NCBI RefSeq assembly: GCF_900090045.1
Contig: NC_041783.1
Coordinates: 1,509,501 to 1,573,500 of the forward strand
Origin: Plasmodium malariae
Lineage: Eukaryota > Apicomplexa > Aconoidasida > Haemosporida > Plasmodiidae
DNA length: 64,000 nt
Direction: 5' to 3'
In this document: one piece after another, positions 1 through 12,195 of the stretch
How positions within the stretch are numbered: the first letter of the stretch is position 1
How the letters are laid out: each line of letters starts with the position of its first letter
Program-made: the position numbers and the translations under genes
The notes under the pieces: generated by a model
Seen by the model: the letters and a program-made list of their open reading frames with translations, nothing else
Told to the model about the DNA's origin: nothing
The model's database searches: none

Positions 1-798
1 TTAGGTAAAAAAAATTTGTTAACACTTTCGGGATGTTCATTTTGTTTATGGGAGTTATTCTTTTCCTTTTTTCCACAATTCACTTCTATATTTGTATTCA
101 TTTTAAAGAAAATTTTTTTTTTTTTTTGTAAGCGTTATTTGACATTTTATTTGAAATTTTTATTGAATTGTTTTACTTAATTTCAGTATTTCTGTCACTC
201 CAATTTTTAGTGCTCCACATCGTTTTTGAAAAATCCACTTTTTCTTTCTTTTTAACTTACGTTTCAAAGAAAAAAAAATGGTGTTTGTGTTGAAGGGGTT
301 ATAAACATGTGAAAAGGCTTTAAACATATATATGCATGTATATATGTATGTGTACATATGCGCAACGTTGAACGGGTCCCCATTACAGGTGTTTCATAAA
401 AGGTAGAACAACTTAACTTAGTATGAAGCGCTAAACAAGCCGCTAAATGGTTAATGGCCACTGCAAAAATGTACATATATGCCCATACGCGTATATATAC
501 ATACATACACACGCGCATACATACATGCATACATACGTGCATACCTACATGCGTATATACACGTGCAAACGTATCAAGGGGAAGCTAGCCAATTGTCCTG
601 CCTGGAAGGATATACTAACAAAGCGCAATGCATAAAGGAAAAAAAACATGGCAAGTCAAATTTTCTTTTTTTTATTTCTTAACTTTTTGAACAAATTAAA
701 AAATAAATTAAAGAGTTAGAGGCATGAAACATATCTACAATGACTATTTAAAAAATTGTTATGTTGCAAAATATAGCAGCGAGTTATGTACGTAATAC

Positions 799-840
<42 letters not shown>

Positions 841-2771
841 CTGTACATTTATATGAGGTGAAAAAATAAAAGATGATACCATTTTTATAACCTCCATTTC
901 GTTAAATTCAATCACATATGAATAAAATATAATGAAATAAGAAATTATTTATTTTTTTTATAAATACCTTTTTACGTAAATTTTATGCGTATTAACCATA
1001 TACGCATTACGCTGCTAGACAAGAAATTGAAATTTTTTTTTTTTTTTTACAATTTAATTTGTCTGTGTAGAAACATTAAAGGGGTGTGGCTGTCCTTAGC
1101 TCATAAGTATGTATATATTTCTTTTCTTTTCTTTTTCCCTCCCTTTGTTCATAAAATATTTCACAACTAATTGAATGAGTCAGTTTCTTCCTTTTTTTAA
1201 AATAAAAAAAATACATACCTTAATTAGCTTCATAATTGTTGAACGTATAAAAGGAGGAAAGAAGTAAATACTTCATTTCCCCCCCCCCATATATTTAAAA
1301 GAAAAAAGAAAAAAAAAAAAGGGATGACTGTTATACAGTTATAATGAAAAAAAGAAAAAGCAAAACTGCAGAATTAGCAGCAAATTACAATGAACACATA
1401 AATGATATAAAAAAAAAAAATTATTGCGAGGGACCCATTTAAACAAAATTACTTGTGAACATCCCCCAGTGGTAGACCCGCATGGGGGCAGGGGTATTCT
1501 TCAGTACCGTTCCGTACAACGTGAACATAAGCATATATATACATTTACGAATATGCTTATATATATATACGAATATATAAATGAATACACACATGTATGC
1601 CTGCTTTGCAGTTGTGCTTCCTCTGAACAACAGGGAGAACAAATTTGTTCTCATTTTTCCAACACACGATTTAAGTAGTAGTACTATTCTTCGAAATGCA
1701 AAATTAAAGGAATATTTTTTTTCATATTGTTGTAAATTTTAATGTTTATTATAATAAAAAAAAAAAGAAAGAAAAAAAAAAAAAAGGTCCTTTTAAATGA
1801 TACTTAAATGAAATGTAGCTTTGCTTTATTCTTCCTGCCAAAATGTGCGTCAGTACACATATATATGTACGTATGTATAAATATATATTAATATACGTAT
1901 ATTTATAAGTCTAATGCACACAAAAACCTCAGTACCTTTAATTTTTTTAAAGCGATTATTCCTTATAGGCTGCATAAGGGAATATGGCTTACCATTTATG
2001 TAATCCATTTTTCTTTTCTTTTTTTTCCCTCATTTTACAACTATAATTTATGTACAGTTAGGCTAAAAAAAAGTGCAGTCAAAAAATAAAAAAAAAATGT
2101 TGAATAGAGGTATTAAAGATCATTTAAAGAAATTACAAAAATGTTGTAAAAATGTAAAAATATCTTAAAAGCATTTCCAAATTGTTTGTAAAAATGTAAG
2201 AATATAGTAAAAGCATTTCCATTGTGTTTGTAAAAATATCATAAAGAACTTTTAAGTAGACAATATAAAAATCTGCACCATAAAAAAAAAAAAAAAAAAA
2301 AAAAATTTTTTAAATATGTAAGATCTTATATTTGAAAAGGAAAAAAAAGTCATAAAAAGTTAGAATTTAAAAAACAAAAAATTGGTTGTATATACAATAT
2401 TTTAAAAAAGACAGAACATTTTTTAAAAATGCTTATCTGTTTGATCTTCAATAGAAAAAAAAAAAAAATATATATATATAACCAGATAAATGACCTAGTG
2501 AATAACTAAACGAATGACTGAATAAACGATTTTAACTCTCATCAATAGGGATCGAAGAGCTATTTTTTGTACACACAAATTTAAATGTTTGCTATAAGGT
2601 ACCCCTTCATTCAAGAAAGGAGAAAGAAGAATAGTAAAACTTGGATGAACAAATTCTTGAAAATAAAGCGGCGGGGGTAGAGCGCACAAATATATATATA
2701 TATATATATATGTGCGTATATACACATATGTATGCTTATACACACACCCATATCCACGCTCGCTTGTAACA
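1..2771. other. Intergenic region upstream of the NSS-family transporter; no convincing gene
   Basis: I see no protein-coding gene here. The short open frames are driven by (TACA)n-like and (TA)n tracts at about 264-560 and 803-838. Two patches stand out as less A+T-rich than their surroundings: about 361-475 (about 42% G+C by hand count) and about 1421-1530 (about 47%). They are discussed as findings. Poly(A) and poly(T) runs occur throughout, for example near 1310, 1760 and 2281-2305. The last several hundred bases are presumably promoter and 5' UTR of the gene starting at 2772. Confidence 0.6.
803..838. repeat. (TA)n microsatellite
   Basis: An uninterrupted alternating TA tract of about 36 bases lies in intergenic DNA. 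It is one of several in the window; others are at 25421-25457, 37915-37956 and 57277-57308. Confidence 0.95.
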
Positions 2772-3892
2772 ATGCTTGATAAGGAATCCCAAGAGTATGA
2801 AAATGCGCAAAGTGAGCTAAGTGCTCAGAGTGTCCAAATTGCCCTAAGTAAATATAGCAACACCGAGAGCGAAAAAAAGAAAAGGATGCAAAAATTAAAA
2901 GATGCATTTGTAAAATGCCCTAACGATTTAAAAACGTACTTATACAATATTTGTGTTAATTTTTCGTACAGTGATATTTATCAAGAATATATTAGCAGAC
3001 TGAGCTTAAATACATACAACAACTGTGACTACGATCAAATAAGAAGTAGTTCTTATATATCTAAAAAAGATTTTCTAAAATATTACAATTTCCAATTTTA
3101 TGATAATAAGTTTGAATTAGAATCTGACGAATATTATGAGGACACACTTTTTGAAGACTCAGATAATTTTAGTGATATGGAGGAGGTGGGAAGGTATGTA
3201 CTAGCACGATGTATGGTAAATACATACAATGGTCAGACAAGTAAAATGAAAAATTTACTACTATCAAAACCTCAGTATGAAGTTGCTCCTTCATATCGAA
3301 AGAAGAGAGGTAAGGAATGGGCAATCCAGAAACCTCATGTTGATGGAAAAATTGAAAGAAAAAAAAATAATAATAAATGTAGAGGAATGGGAGTAGAAAT
3401 AGGACAAGGAGAGAGAAAAGAAGAAGGAAAAAGTGCGAAGAATACTAATTCAAAATCGTATACGTCCCAACTGCTAAATCTAATTAGCCAGCGGAATTCC
3501 CACAGGAGTAATGCCCAGAGTAGCAGTAATTGCAGCAATGCAAGCAGCGACAGTGGTTTCAGTGGCAGCTCTGAGGAAGTCTTGAGAGCACACATGAGAA
3601 GAGAACAAAATTGCTGGAACAAAATGATAACAAGGAAGTGTTTTTCAGTTGTTACCCATGTAAAAGACCCAAGGGAGTATTCTTTTATGCCCTTTAATTT
3701 TTACTCTTTTAATAATTACGATATTAATAGGAAGAAAATAAAGAATTCATGTAATAACAATTACTTTTATATGCTAGATAATTTGGAGGAAGCTCAAAAG
3801 GATCAGTGTGTTGAAAAGTATTACAAGTACATGAACAAAATAGTAGATAAGGAATATTTCAAAATAAGCAAAAGTGGAGAGGAGAAGAAAAT

Positions 3893-3923
<31 letters not shown>

Positions 3924-6900
3924 GAGCAGCAGCAACAACAACAACGAAAACAACGACATGTACGTGTACATGCTCATGGAATGATCAGACATGGGTACAA
4001 AAATAAATACGAAACGGAGAATAGCTCAATGTTTAAAAGCGATAAAAGGTTGGTGTGGAATGAGGAAAATATGAATACAGATAAAAAGGACGAATGTGTA
4101 GTCCCATTGGAAGATTTACACACAACTGAGTGGGGAAAAACGCCAAATAAAGCAAATGAAAAAGATGCGGTAAACGCATATTTCGAACAGCAGATGAAGG
4201 GGACAAATGTAGACAAATCAAAGAGCTGTAGTCTCTATAGCAACAAGAGCATAAAAAGATTATGTTCTGAAGAAATAGAAATATTTTTTAAAAAAGCTTT
4301 AAAAAATGAAATTATAAATTTTAATCAGAAAAGGATTGACAATAGAGATAGATGGAATTCGTTATATCAATTTATATGCTCTTGTTTAGGTGCCTCTTTA
4401 GCTACTCAGTGTTACTTAGATCTACCTGAGTTAACATCAGGATTAGATTACATACTGCTTTTACTGCTAGTCCTATTTTGCTATATTTTTATAGGTTTAC
4501 CATTAGTACAAATCGAATATGCATTAGGACAAGTATCACAAAGTTGTATAGTAAACAGCTTGAGCTTTTTGAAAAAAAAATATAGGGGAATAGCAATAAT
4601 TTCTTTAATAGTATCCTTTCATGTATTAACGAAAAACATTAACACCAGCATAGACACGGCAATAATTATTGCAGGTTCGCTCAAGAAACCCTTGTCATGG
4701 AATATGAGAGATTGTGAGGGAATCTTGCACAGAATGAACTGCATTAAGAATGACAAGTGCAAATGGGTGGGGGTACCCGCCGACAAGGGCTCTGGAATGG
4801 GTGATAATTACAGTAGTACACATAGCAGTAGTTATAGTAGCCAACATAGCTATAGCAACTACAGTGGAAACAATGACAAGCATGTTTTTTTGCAGAACTT
4901 CGAGGGTAAAACTTCCATTAGTGGTAAGCAGTGTGTATCAGCTGGGATTTCAGAAGGGGTGAGTTATTTGTCGGAAAAAATAAAATTTGTGTGGAAATTT
5001 TGCTCCCTATGTGTAATCATTTTAATTTTATATTTTTTATTAATAATAGAAGGAATGTCACTGCATCAGGGTTTACGGTATTGTTTTTTTCTCTTTTTCA
5101 CTATTTCTTTTTTTCAAATGTTTCTACTGTATTCTGAAGTACAGCAAAAGCGGGTACAGTTAGCAATAGAGGGAAATAATATGATAAATGCCAAGTTTTA
5201 TAACACCATATTTTTTAGTGAAGATAATTTTCTTTACTTAAATTTTCCACTCATAGCCCAAATATTTAGCATCGTACTACTCTCTCTTAATTGTTCTACT
5301 GGAATAAATTATATGTTTTCTTCATATACAAATATAGGAACAAATATTTTAATTTCTGCTTGGTATGTTATATTTGGTTCATGTATAAGCACAATAATAC
5401 ATTTCGCTTATTACTATTTATGTTTAGACCTTAGTACCAATTTTGCATCAGTTAACGAAAACAAAGTTATGGTAAACCATTTGCTTAATGACGTTTACAG
5501 AATAGTATTCCCTATAAGCAGTTCCTCTTCTTCTGTAGATTTTTTAATTTTAAAAAAAAATAAATATTTCCTAATATCCCATAGTATATATATAGTTGCC
5601 TTATCAAGAGTAAAATTTTCCAATATAATGAGTTTTGCATATTTTCTTTCTTGTACTTGTGTATTACTTACAACTTGTGCTATACATTTAAAAGGAGTAG
5701 TCATGATATTAAAGGAAAGTAATAAATTTAAAAAAGTTAAGAAAAAATTTATTAGTCTATTTATAATTATCGTATATTTCTTCCTAGGAATATATAGTTT
5801 ATTCCCTTTTGGGTATAATACTATTTCACTACTAAACTACGTAATATTACATTATATTTACTTGTTTGTTATTGTTCTACAAATAGTTGTCATAACATGG
5901 TCATATGCATATGAACATACAGGAAAAATAATAAATAAAAAAGGGTTACAGTATTACTGTTTTTTTTTCTTTTTTTTTATTTCACTCTTGGTAAGTATAC
6001 CTATTTTGCTTTATTTTTATAAACACATCTTTCCAAACTTTTATTTTTTAATGTCTTGTTTATCCTTCTTGTTTATACTAATTGTATGTGTTAATGTATT
6101 TGTCCTTCTAAGAATTAAAACTAACACACGGTTGAGAGAAAAGATGTATTTCTTTTATATATATAACATGGACTTGTTAAGGAAAAGGATAAATAATATA
6201 CTGGTTGGGAAAAGTCGAACCTATGATTTGCATAAAAAAAAATATAAAATTAGCAATTTCTTCCAAGAATTGACAATCCCATGGTGCTATCTATTGAAAT
6301 ATTTTATTCCGTCAATTTTAACTATTTTAGTGTTTTCTAATTTTTTGTATGCCATTCATATTTTAGGCCTTAGCAGGAGTAGCAGCATTCAAAGGAGTTT
6401 CCATAATACTCAGATACAGGAGAAGGATCATCCAGAACAGGTCCATATGGTCCCCTTTATCCGTATGCCTAATTTAAGGACGTCGAAAGGCAAAAATCGA
6501 GAGAGCCAACATGGAGGCAGCGTAGAGCAATGGGGTGCCTATATCAAAAGTCATTGGGGGGAAAAAAAGAATAATCCCAATTTACATGACCATGGACAGG
6601 TAACAAAATTTACACTAATGATTGGTAGTGATGAAGATGTAAAAAAAGGTGTGCATACAACTGTAGAAGACAAAAAAAGCAAATCAGATTATTTCTTCAA
6701 ATGTTCCATGCAGTTTGTCGTTACTGTGTTGTTATTACTGCTTACGTTTGTTGTTTCTTTAATTTCTTTTTTATATCCTGGGAAAATTAGTATATTCATT
6801 TGTCCTCCAACTAATATGTGGAAAATTAGTGATATACATTTAAAAAAACAAAAACCACTAAATTGTTTGTATACAAGACGTATATTTTTCTTTGAAGAAA

Positions 6901-7130
6901 TTTTACCAATTGAAAAAATTATGCCTGTTTATGTATGGCGTCATATAGAGAAGCATATAAACAGGGAGAACTTTATATCCTCCTTACAAAGAGAAAATGA
7001 AAATAACGAAACTATTCATGATAAGACTTACACATATTTAAGTAAAAATGAATTTGAGAATTACATTTTCGACTTAATCGCTCGAGGTTCTAATTTGTGT
7101 GACTTTACGGATAGACAACGAGGGCCGTAA
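2772..7130 (+). CDS. Putative neurotransmitter:sodium symporter (NSS/SLC6-like) family transporter
   Basis: Predicted 1452-aa multi-pass membrane protein in a single exon. I chose the ATG at 2772 (MLDKESQEY); the frame is open upstream only through non-ATG codons. Residues 1 to about 525 are hydrophilic and probably cytosolic, with Asn/Ser-rich stretches and a Lys run encoded by 28 consecutive A (3893-3920). From residue 527 (RWNSLYQ) hydrophobic helices begin. The block GLPLVQIEYALGQ (about 575-587) matches the TM2 signature of the NSS family, normally GIPLxxxExxLGQ. At least ten further hydrophobic segments follow, separated by loops with Ser/Asn-rich insertions (about 4780-4880 and 6370-6680). 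The TM1 motif GNxWRFP of typical NSS proteins is not recognisable, so substrate and ion coupling cannot be inferred. An amino-acid or related organic-solute carrier is the likeliest role. Family call fairly confident; substrate unknown. It is convergent with PRP38A. Confidence 0.75.
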
Positions 7131-7335
7131 ATCATTTTTTTTATTTATTAAATGGGACATACTACGTATGTATATATATATATATATATATATGTATTTA
7201 CATATATTTACATGTATTTACATGTATAACCGCATTTTTGAAGATTAAAATGTGAAATGAGTTCGCTTAAACATTTTCACTGACAAATTATGGAAATTAC
7301 ACAAAATAAGGAAGTCCTCAAAAGAAATAGCGTTG

Positions 7336-7368
<33 letters not shown>

Positions 7369-7880
7369 CGATGAAGCAAATAAAGCGTAATTTGCGGGAT
7401 GAAATTAAGCTATGTTCTGAGAAAGGGGGGGGGTAAAACAAATGGAACAGTGGAACAGTGGAACAATGGAACAACGACAAAGCATACATGGAACAATATA
7501 ACCTTCTACAAATAGTAATCCATTTATTTCGTTTTACCTGTCGTAATTTTTCTTCACATTTTGATGATTTTTTTCTTTTGTACAAAACAATAGTGCACAT
7601 ATTAACCTAACTCTTTCCTACAGCCATGAATTACACAGTGTTCGTTCTACAACGCAGTGAAATATTTGATTGATAAGTATTGAACAAAGAAAAAAAAAAA
7701 TGTCTTCACATTAATATGTATGTCAAATGTTATAAAATGGTATGCAAAAGAAAAAAAAAAGAAACAAAAAAAAAGTACAAAAACGAAGAAAAATGGAAAT
7801 TAAAGCTAAACAAAGCAAAGATGAACGAAACAAACGAGAAGGACGAAAAAAAAAAATTAATTTTTTCTATTAATCACAAC
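7131..7880. other. Convergent intergenic region between NSS transporter and PRP38A
   Basis: Shared 3' flank of two convergent genes. It holds a (TA)n tract near 7170-7192, a long poly(T) run at about 7340-7368 and a short tandem of GGAACA(G/A)T units at 7441-7475. The Lys-rich 74-aa open frame at 7680-7904 is low-complexity and overlaps the PRP38A 3' end, so I treat it as non-coding. No gene seen. Confidence 0.6.
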
Positions 7881-9722
7881 TCATTTGAGTGGCTTCATGC
7901 CTAACTCTTTTCTAATTTGGTTCCATTTATCAATTGGTAGTCCGTCCTTTTTATTTTCATCATATGAAGAGCCATCATTTTTCTTATTTTCATTTTTTAT
8001 ATTTTCATTTTTTATATTTTCATTTTTTATATTTTCATTTTTTGTATTTTCATTTTTTGTATTTTCATTTTTTATATTTTCATTTTTTATATTTCTCCTT
8101 TTTTTTTTTTTTCTATGTTTTTTCTCTTCATCGATGTCTTCACTCATACGTCGATTCCTCTTCTTCTTACTAACCGCATATAACTCTAAACTGGTGCGCA
8201 TTTTTTCCCCCTCCGATGAGTATTGTTTTTTTTTGTATTTGTACCATGCATACTTCTTCTGGGACTTTTTCTTATCCTTTCTACTGACACTTCTGCGGCT
8301 ACTACTACAACTTTTTATGCTTCTATTTCTACGCCTGCCTCCACTACTACCACTGATTATGCTTCTACTTCTTGCCCTACTACTACCACTGCTTATGCTT
8401 ATACTTCTACTTCTGCCGCTACTATTACCACTGCTTATGCTTATACTTCTACTTCTGCCGCTACTATTACCACTGATTATGCTTCTAGTTCTACTTCTAC
8501 TTATGCCGCTACTATTACCACTGATTATGCTTCTACTTCTACTTCTACTTATGCCGCTACTATTACCACTGCTTATGCTTCTACTTCTACTTCTTCTTTT
8601 GATTCTTCTCCTTTCCCATTCTTGGTCCTTTTTTCCAGACTTCTCCCTCCTTCTGATTCCCCTCTTTTCCTGCCGCCCTTCATTTTCATGGTCATACTTT
8701 TTACCTCTTCTTTTTCTTGCTTTATGCCTTTCTACGCTGTCCATACGGCTCTTCCTATACGTGTTACGCAGTTTTAATTTTAAGTTTTCTTCATTACTCC
8801 GGGATGTGCAGTCATCTTCATTCCTCTTCATCTTCTTCATTTCCATTTCGTTTCCCTGTTTTCCTCCTTCTCTGTCTGATGGAACATTTAACAATTCTTT
8901 GTAGTATTCTAGGTTAATTTTTTCTAATAGATTATTCTCTTCCAAAACTTGTCTTTTGGTTAAGGTAGGAAAATCCACATCAAAAAGATTATTTAATACT
9001 AAGCAGTTGTCAACAAATACATCCATATATATTTTTTGAAATGTACCATCATTTGATCTCATTCTTATTTTTCTATAGTCGAATAAAATGGGTTCTAAAT
9101 TTTTATAAATTTCTAAACTTTTTCCTATGAGTCTTAGATAAAATATACCTAAAGCTCTTAAATAAATAAATTCCTCATTTTTTATATACTCATATATTAT
9201 ATCTTTGTCGGGCTGAATTTGTAGTAACTTTAAAACTAGACATAAAAAGCGAGTTGGTTTTCTGTTACCTCCATACGTCCCTCCAACGTATTTTAAATTT
9301 ACCGCTTGGTCTATTATAGATTCGGCTAAAAAAAAGGAGAACGCGAAAATAAAAGAAAAAATATATTTATAATTAATACATGTGCAATGTCATTATGTGA
9401 TAATAAAAACCTGAGCATGCACGGATAAAGAAACTTTCGTGCATCAGAATAGAAGCACATCATCACATAGGCATATATCCTCATAGTCACATGCCCCCAT
9501 GAAAATGATGAAACATTGCTAAGAAATGTACGGCAAAAAAATTAATAACTAAACGTTAACAAATAAATAAAATGGAGCATTCATAAACGGACATGTCAAA
9601 GCGAAGCATTTCTCCTTCCAGTATGGGCTTTCATATATTTTGCTTCTTATGATATTTGAAATTAAGTATTGCGGATTGGATCCAAAAATTTTTATGGCAC
9701 TCGCATCTGTTCGATTGGCCAT
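7881..9722 (-). CDS. PRP38A: Pre-mRNA-splicing factor 38A (PRP38A), two exons
   Basis: Component of the spliceosomal B complex (U4/U6.U5 tri-snRNP-associated), acting in the nucleus before catalytic activation. Exon 1 is 9593-9722 (starts MANRTDASAIKIFGSNPQYL) and exon 2 is 7881-9325. The intron 9326-9592 (267 bp) has GT and AG ends, and the join gives ...KCFALTSESIIDQAV..., continuous with the PRP38 fold. Predicted length is 524 aa. The PRP38 domain (about 1-180) carries GGTYGGNRKPTRF and LQIQPDKDI, closely matching human PRPF38A. The C-terminal half is a long Arg/Ser-rich tail (about 8283-8700 on the plus strand) followed by Lys/Asn-Glu repeats (K-N-E-N-I/T, 15-bp units at 7978-8095), then a conserved-looking end (IDKWNQIRKELGMKPL). 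Open frames on the opposite strand here are repeat shadows. Divergent from the L2 gene. Confidence 0.93.
7978..8095 (-). repeat. 15-bp in-frame coding repeat (KNENI/T units) in PRP38A
   Basis: About eight tandem 15-bp units encode Lys-Asn-Glu-Asn-Ile/Thr near the PRP38A C-terminus. The unit length is a multiple of three, so copy-number change keeps the frame. Confidence 0.9.
8283..8600 (-). repeat. Arg/Ser-dipeptide coding repeats in PRP38A
   Basis: Degenerate tandem units encode RSRSISSGNSSG-like segments. They form the RS domain typical of splicing factors and leave the complementary strand open by chance. Confidence 0.85.
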
Positions 9723-10746
9723 CCTTTCATTTCATCTATCGTTACCGGTTAGTCGCCACGTATATGTTTACATATGTAAATATACGTACAAATGTATACG
9801 TATTTATAACCAAAGATTTGTAAAAGTAAAACATCAAACTGTTATGCTTCTAGTTGTGGGTTGTTCATATTATCCTCTGTACTTGGGATTAAGAATTCTT
9901 TTTTTTCTTTTTTTCTTTTTTTATTTTTTTTTATTATATATATATTTTAAAGCGTCCTGTGTTTCCCGTTGTCATTTGCCCTCTTCATTCGATGGACATT
10001 TTGGTTTATAAACATTTTCTCTTCATATTTCTCTTTTTACATGACAAATTTAACTTTATACTAGTACGATGTTTCTGCTTCCTCTTTTACATATTACCCT
10101 GTTTTTTCATGTTATGTTTTACCATGTTTTGTTTTGTTTCTATTTTTTTATTCTTGTTTGTTTTTCAATGTAAATTTTATTTTATTTTTTTTTTTTTTTT
10201 GGTACATTCCTCACTGTTATACTATTCTTTTGTTTTATAGGAAAGAAAAAAAAAAAAAAAAAAAAAATAAAATAAAATAAAATAATAAATTAAAAAAAAA
10301 AAAAATAAAAAAATAAATAACTGTACGAAATACGCTATTTTTCTAAGCACGTGGAATAGTGCCTTTATCTTAAGAAAAAAAAAAAGAAAAACCTATGGCA
10401 CTACCTTTTTCGAAGTCAACAGTAAATCATATTAGGGAAAATTCAAAAATATCTGCCGTGCATATTTTACAAGCATATCTGTTAAGCGTTTTTGCTATTT
10501 TTGAGATGTTGAGAAATTGAATGAGGGAAATGTTTCTCGTTCTCGTTCTCGTTCTCGTTCTCGTTCTTTTTTTTTTTTTTTTTTTTTCTTTTGATCATAC
10601 GCAGCTTTGGCGTAACCGTATCCCTTTTCTTTGCAGTTCATGGCTGTGCAAGGGATTAAGTGCTATAAATGTGAATATAGTGCAAGCTAGTTTGTCCTTA
10701 TATATATGTCTATGTATGTGTATATATATTTATGTATGTAAACACA
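9723..10746. other. Divergent intergenic region (PRP38A / mitochondrial L2), probable bidirectional promoter
   Basis: About 1.0 kb separates the two divergent start codons, so both promoters must lie here. It contains T-rich blocks (about 9900-10200), poly(A) with (AAAAT)n near 10242-10320, and four to five copies of a TCGTTC hexamer at about 10537-10567. Open frames here are T-rich low-complexity and not credible genes. Confidence 0.6.
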
Positions 10747-11757
10747 ATGAACAACAAAATATCTGGCGTACGAAATGGTCTCCTGCTGCTACTACGTAAG
10801 AGACATTTTGCCAGTATTTACTCTCCTAATATTAGAAGAAACGTACCTGAATATATCGACTTCAATACCTTTTTTCCGAAAAAGGAAATCAAGCCAGATA
10901 TCATATCCGCCTTTACTATTGCAAAACAACAAAGACTAGAAAAACTTTTAGAAAATAATCCTTTAGTATTGTACAGAGGTAGAGTAGTTAAAAATTTATC
11001 ATGTCCAAAAATAAAATATTCAGGTAGAAATAATGTAGGCAAAATAACTACGCGTCATAGAGGGGGGGGTCATATAAAAAGGTTAAGATTTATTGATTTT
11101 AAAAGATCTAGAAAAGATATATATGGAACCGTTTTAAGAATAGAATATGATCCATCGAGAAGTGCACATATTGCTTTAATTCAATATGAAGATGGTGTGT
11201 TATCTTACATTTTAGCTCCTCTTTTATTAAGACCAGGAGATAAAATTATTGCTAGTAAACATGCAAATATAAATCCAGGTAATTGTTTACCTTTAAAAAA
11301 TATTCCAGTTGGTAGTATTATTCATAATATTGAGATTAGACCCGGAGCAGGAGGACAACTAATCAGAGCAGCAGGTACATATGCAACTGTGTTAAGTAAA
11401 GATAGCCAGTATGCAACCGTCAAATTGAAATCTACAGAAATAAGAAAATTTCCTTTAGAATGTTGGGCTAGTATTGGGCAAGTGTCTAACTTAGAAAGAC
11501 ATATGAAAATTTTAGGAAAAGCTGGGGTTAACAGATGGTTAGGTAAAAGACCTGTAGTAAGAGGTGTAGCAATGAACCCTTCCAAACATCCACATGGTGG
11601 AGGTACCAGTAAAAAACATACCAAAAGACCAAAGTGTTCACTGTGGGGTAAATGTAGAGATGGGTATAAAACCCGAAGCAAGAAAAAGCCGCTCGGATTA
11701 ATCATTAGGAGAAATTTGTGCGGCCGTTTGCAGAAGAAGTATGGTGTTCCTGTGTAG
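10747..11757 (+). CDS. Mitochondrial large-subunit ribosomal protein L2 (uL2m)
   Basis: Universal ribosomal protein uL2, needed for subunit association and the peptidyl-transferase region. Predicted 336 aa from the ATG at 10747 (MNNKISGVRNG); an in-frame ATG five codons upstream (10732) is the alternative. The first 45 or so residues are basic and Arg/Ser-containing, fitting a mitochondrial presequence. The RNA-binding domain follows (KITTRHRGGGHIKR, then GTVLRIEYDPSRSAHIALI). The C-terminal domain has AMNPSKHPHGGGTSKKH, the bacterial L2 signature with the functionally important His (E. coli His229) preserved. The Plasmodium apicoplast genome encodes its own L2, so this nuclear copy is most likely mitochondrial. 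Single exon, plus strand, with AQP as the next gene. Confidence 0.93.
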   Translation: MNNKISGVRNGLLLLLRKRHFASIYSPNIRRNVPEYIDFNTFFPKKEIKPDIISAFTIAKQQRLEKLLENNPLVLYRGRVVKNLSCPKIKYSGRNNVGKITTRHRGGGHIKRLRFIDFKRSRKDIYGTVLRIEYDPSRSAHIALIQYEDGVLSYILAPLLLRPGDKIIASKHANINPGNCLPLKNIPVGSIIHNIEIRPGAGGQLIRAAGTYATVLSKDSQYATVKLKSTEIRKFPLECWASIGQVSNLERHMKILGKAGVNRWLGKRPVVRGVAMNPSKHPHGGGTSKKHTKRPKCSLWGKCRDGYKTRSKKKPLGLIIRRNLCGRLQKKYGVPV

Positions 11758-12155
11758 TAGTGAGTAGTCCACTCGAAGTTCTCCTTTTTTTATTTTCTCT
11801 TCCCCCTTTTGCATATCGTTCAGGGAGGGGGAAAAATTCAAATAGTTATAAATTCTAAGCGGGGTTAATGGGGAATATTTTGCCGCTTAAAGAGAAGTGG
11901 TTTCGTTAATTATCAAGTGAAGCAAGATGTGATGTGTGTAAATAGTTGGGTGCATGCGCATATGAGGATGTATATATTTGTATATATGTGGATGTGTAAG
12001 TACATGTATACATTTATGTATGTGTACGTATAAATGAGTACATAATAAGGCCCTTGCAGTTTTATTTATATGTAAAGGTATTCTAAAACTACCCCACGGG
12101 CAAGTGTTCCATTTAAACAGTTAAGTGGTGCTATTTCGGCCAATTTGCATCAAAA

Positions 12156-12195
<40 letters not shown>

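Noticed and set aside
7680..7904. 74-aa Lys-rich plus-strand frame
   Set aside because: Low-complexity poly(A)-driven sequence overlapping the 3' end of PRP38A on the other strand.
7885..8904. 339-aa and 184-aa plus-strand frames opposite PRP38A
   Set aside because: They are Leu/Phe/Ser-rich antisense translations of the RS and KNENI repeats. The minus strand carries the conserved PRP38 domain.
11856..11889. 7-bp hairpin after the L2 stop codon as a terminator
   Set aside because: Intrinsic hairpin terminators are not a feature of Pol II genes; a single 7-bp stem with a 20-nt loop can arise by chance.
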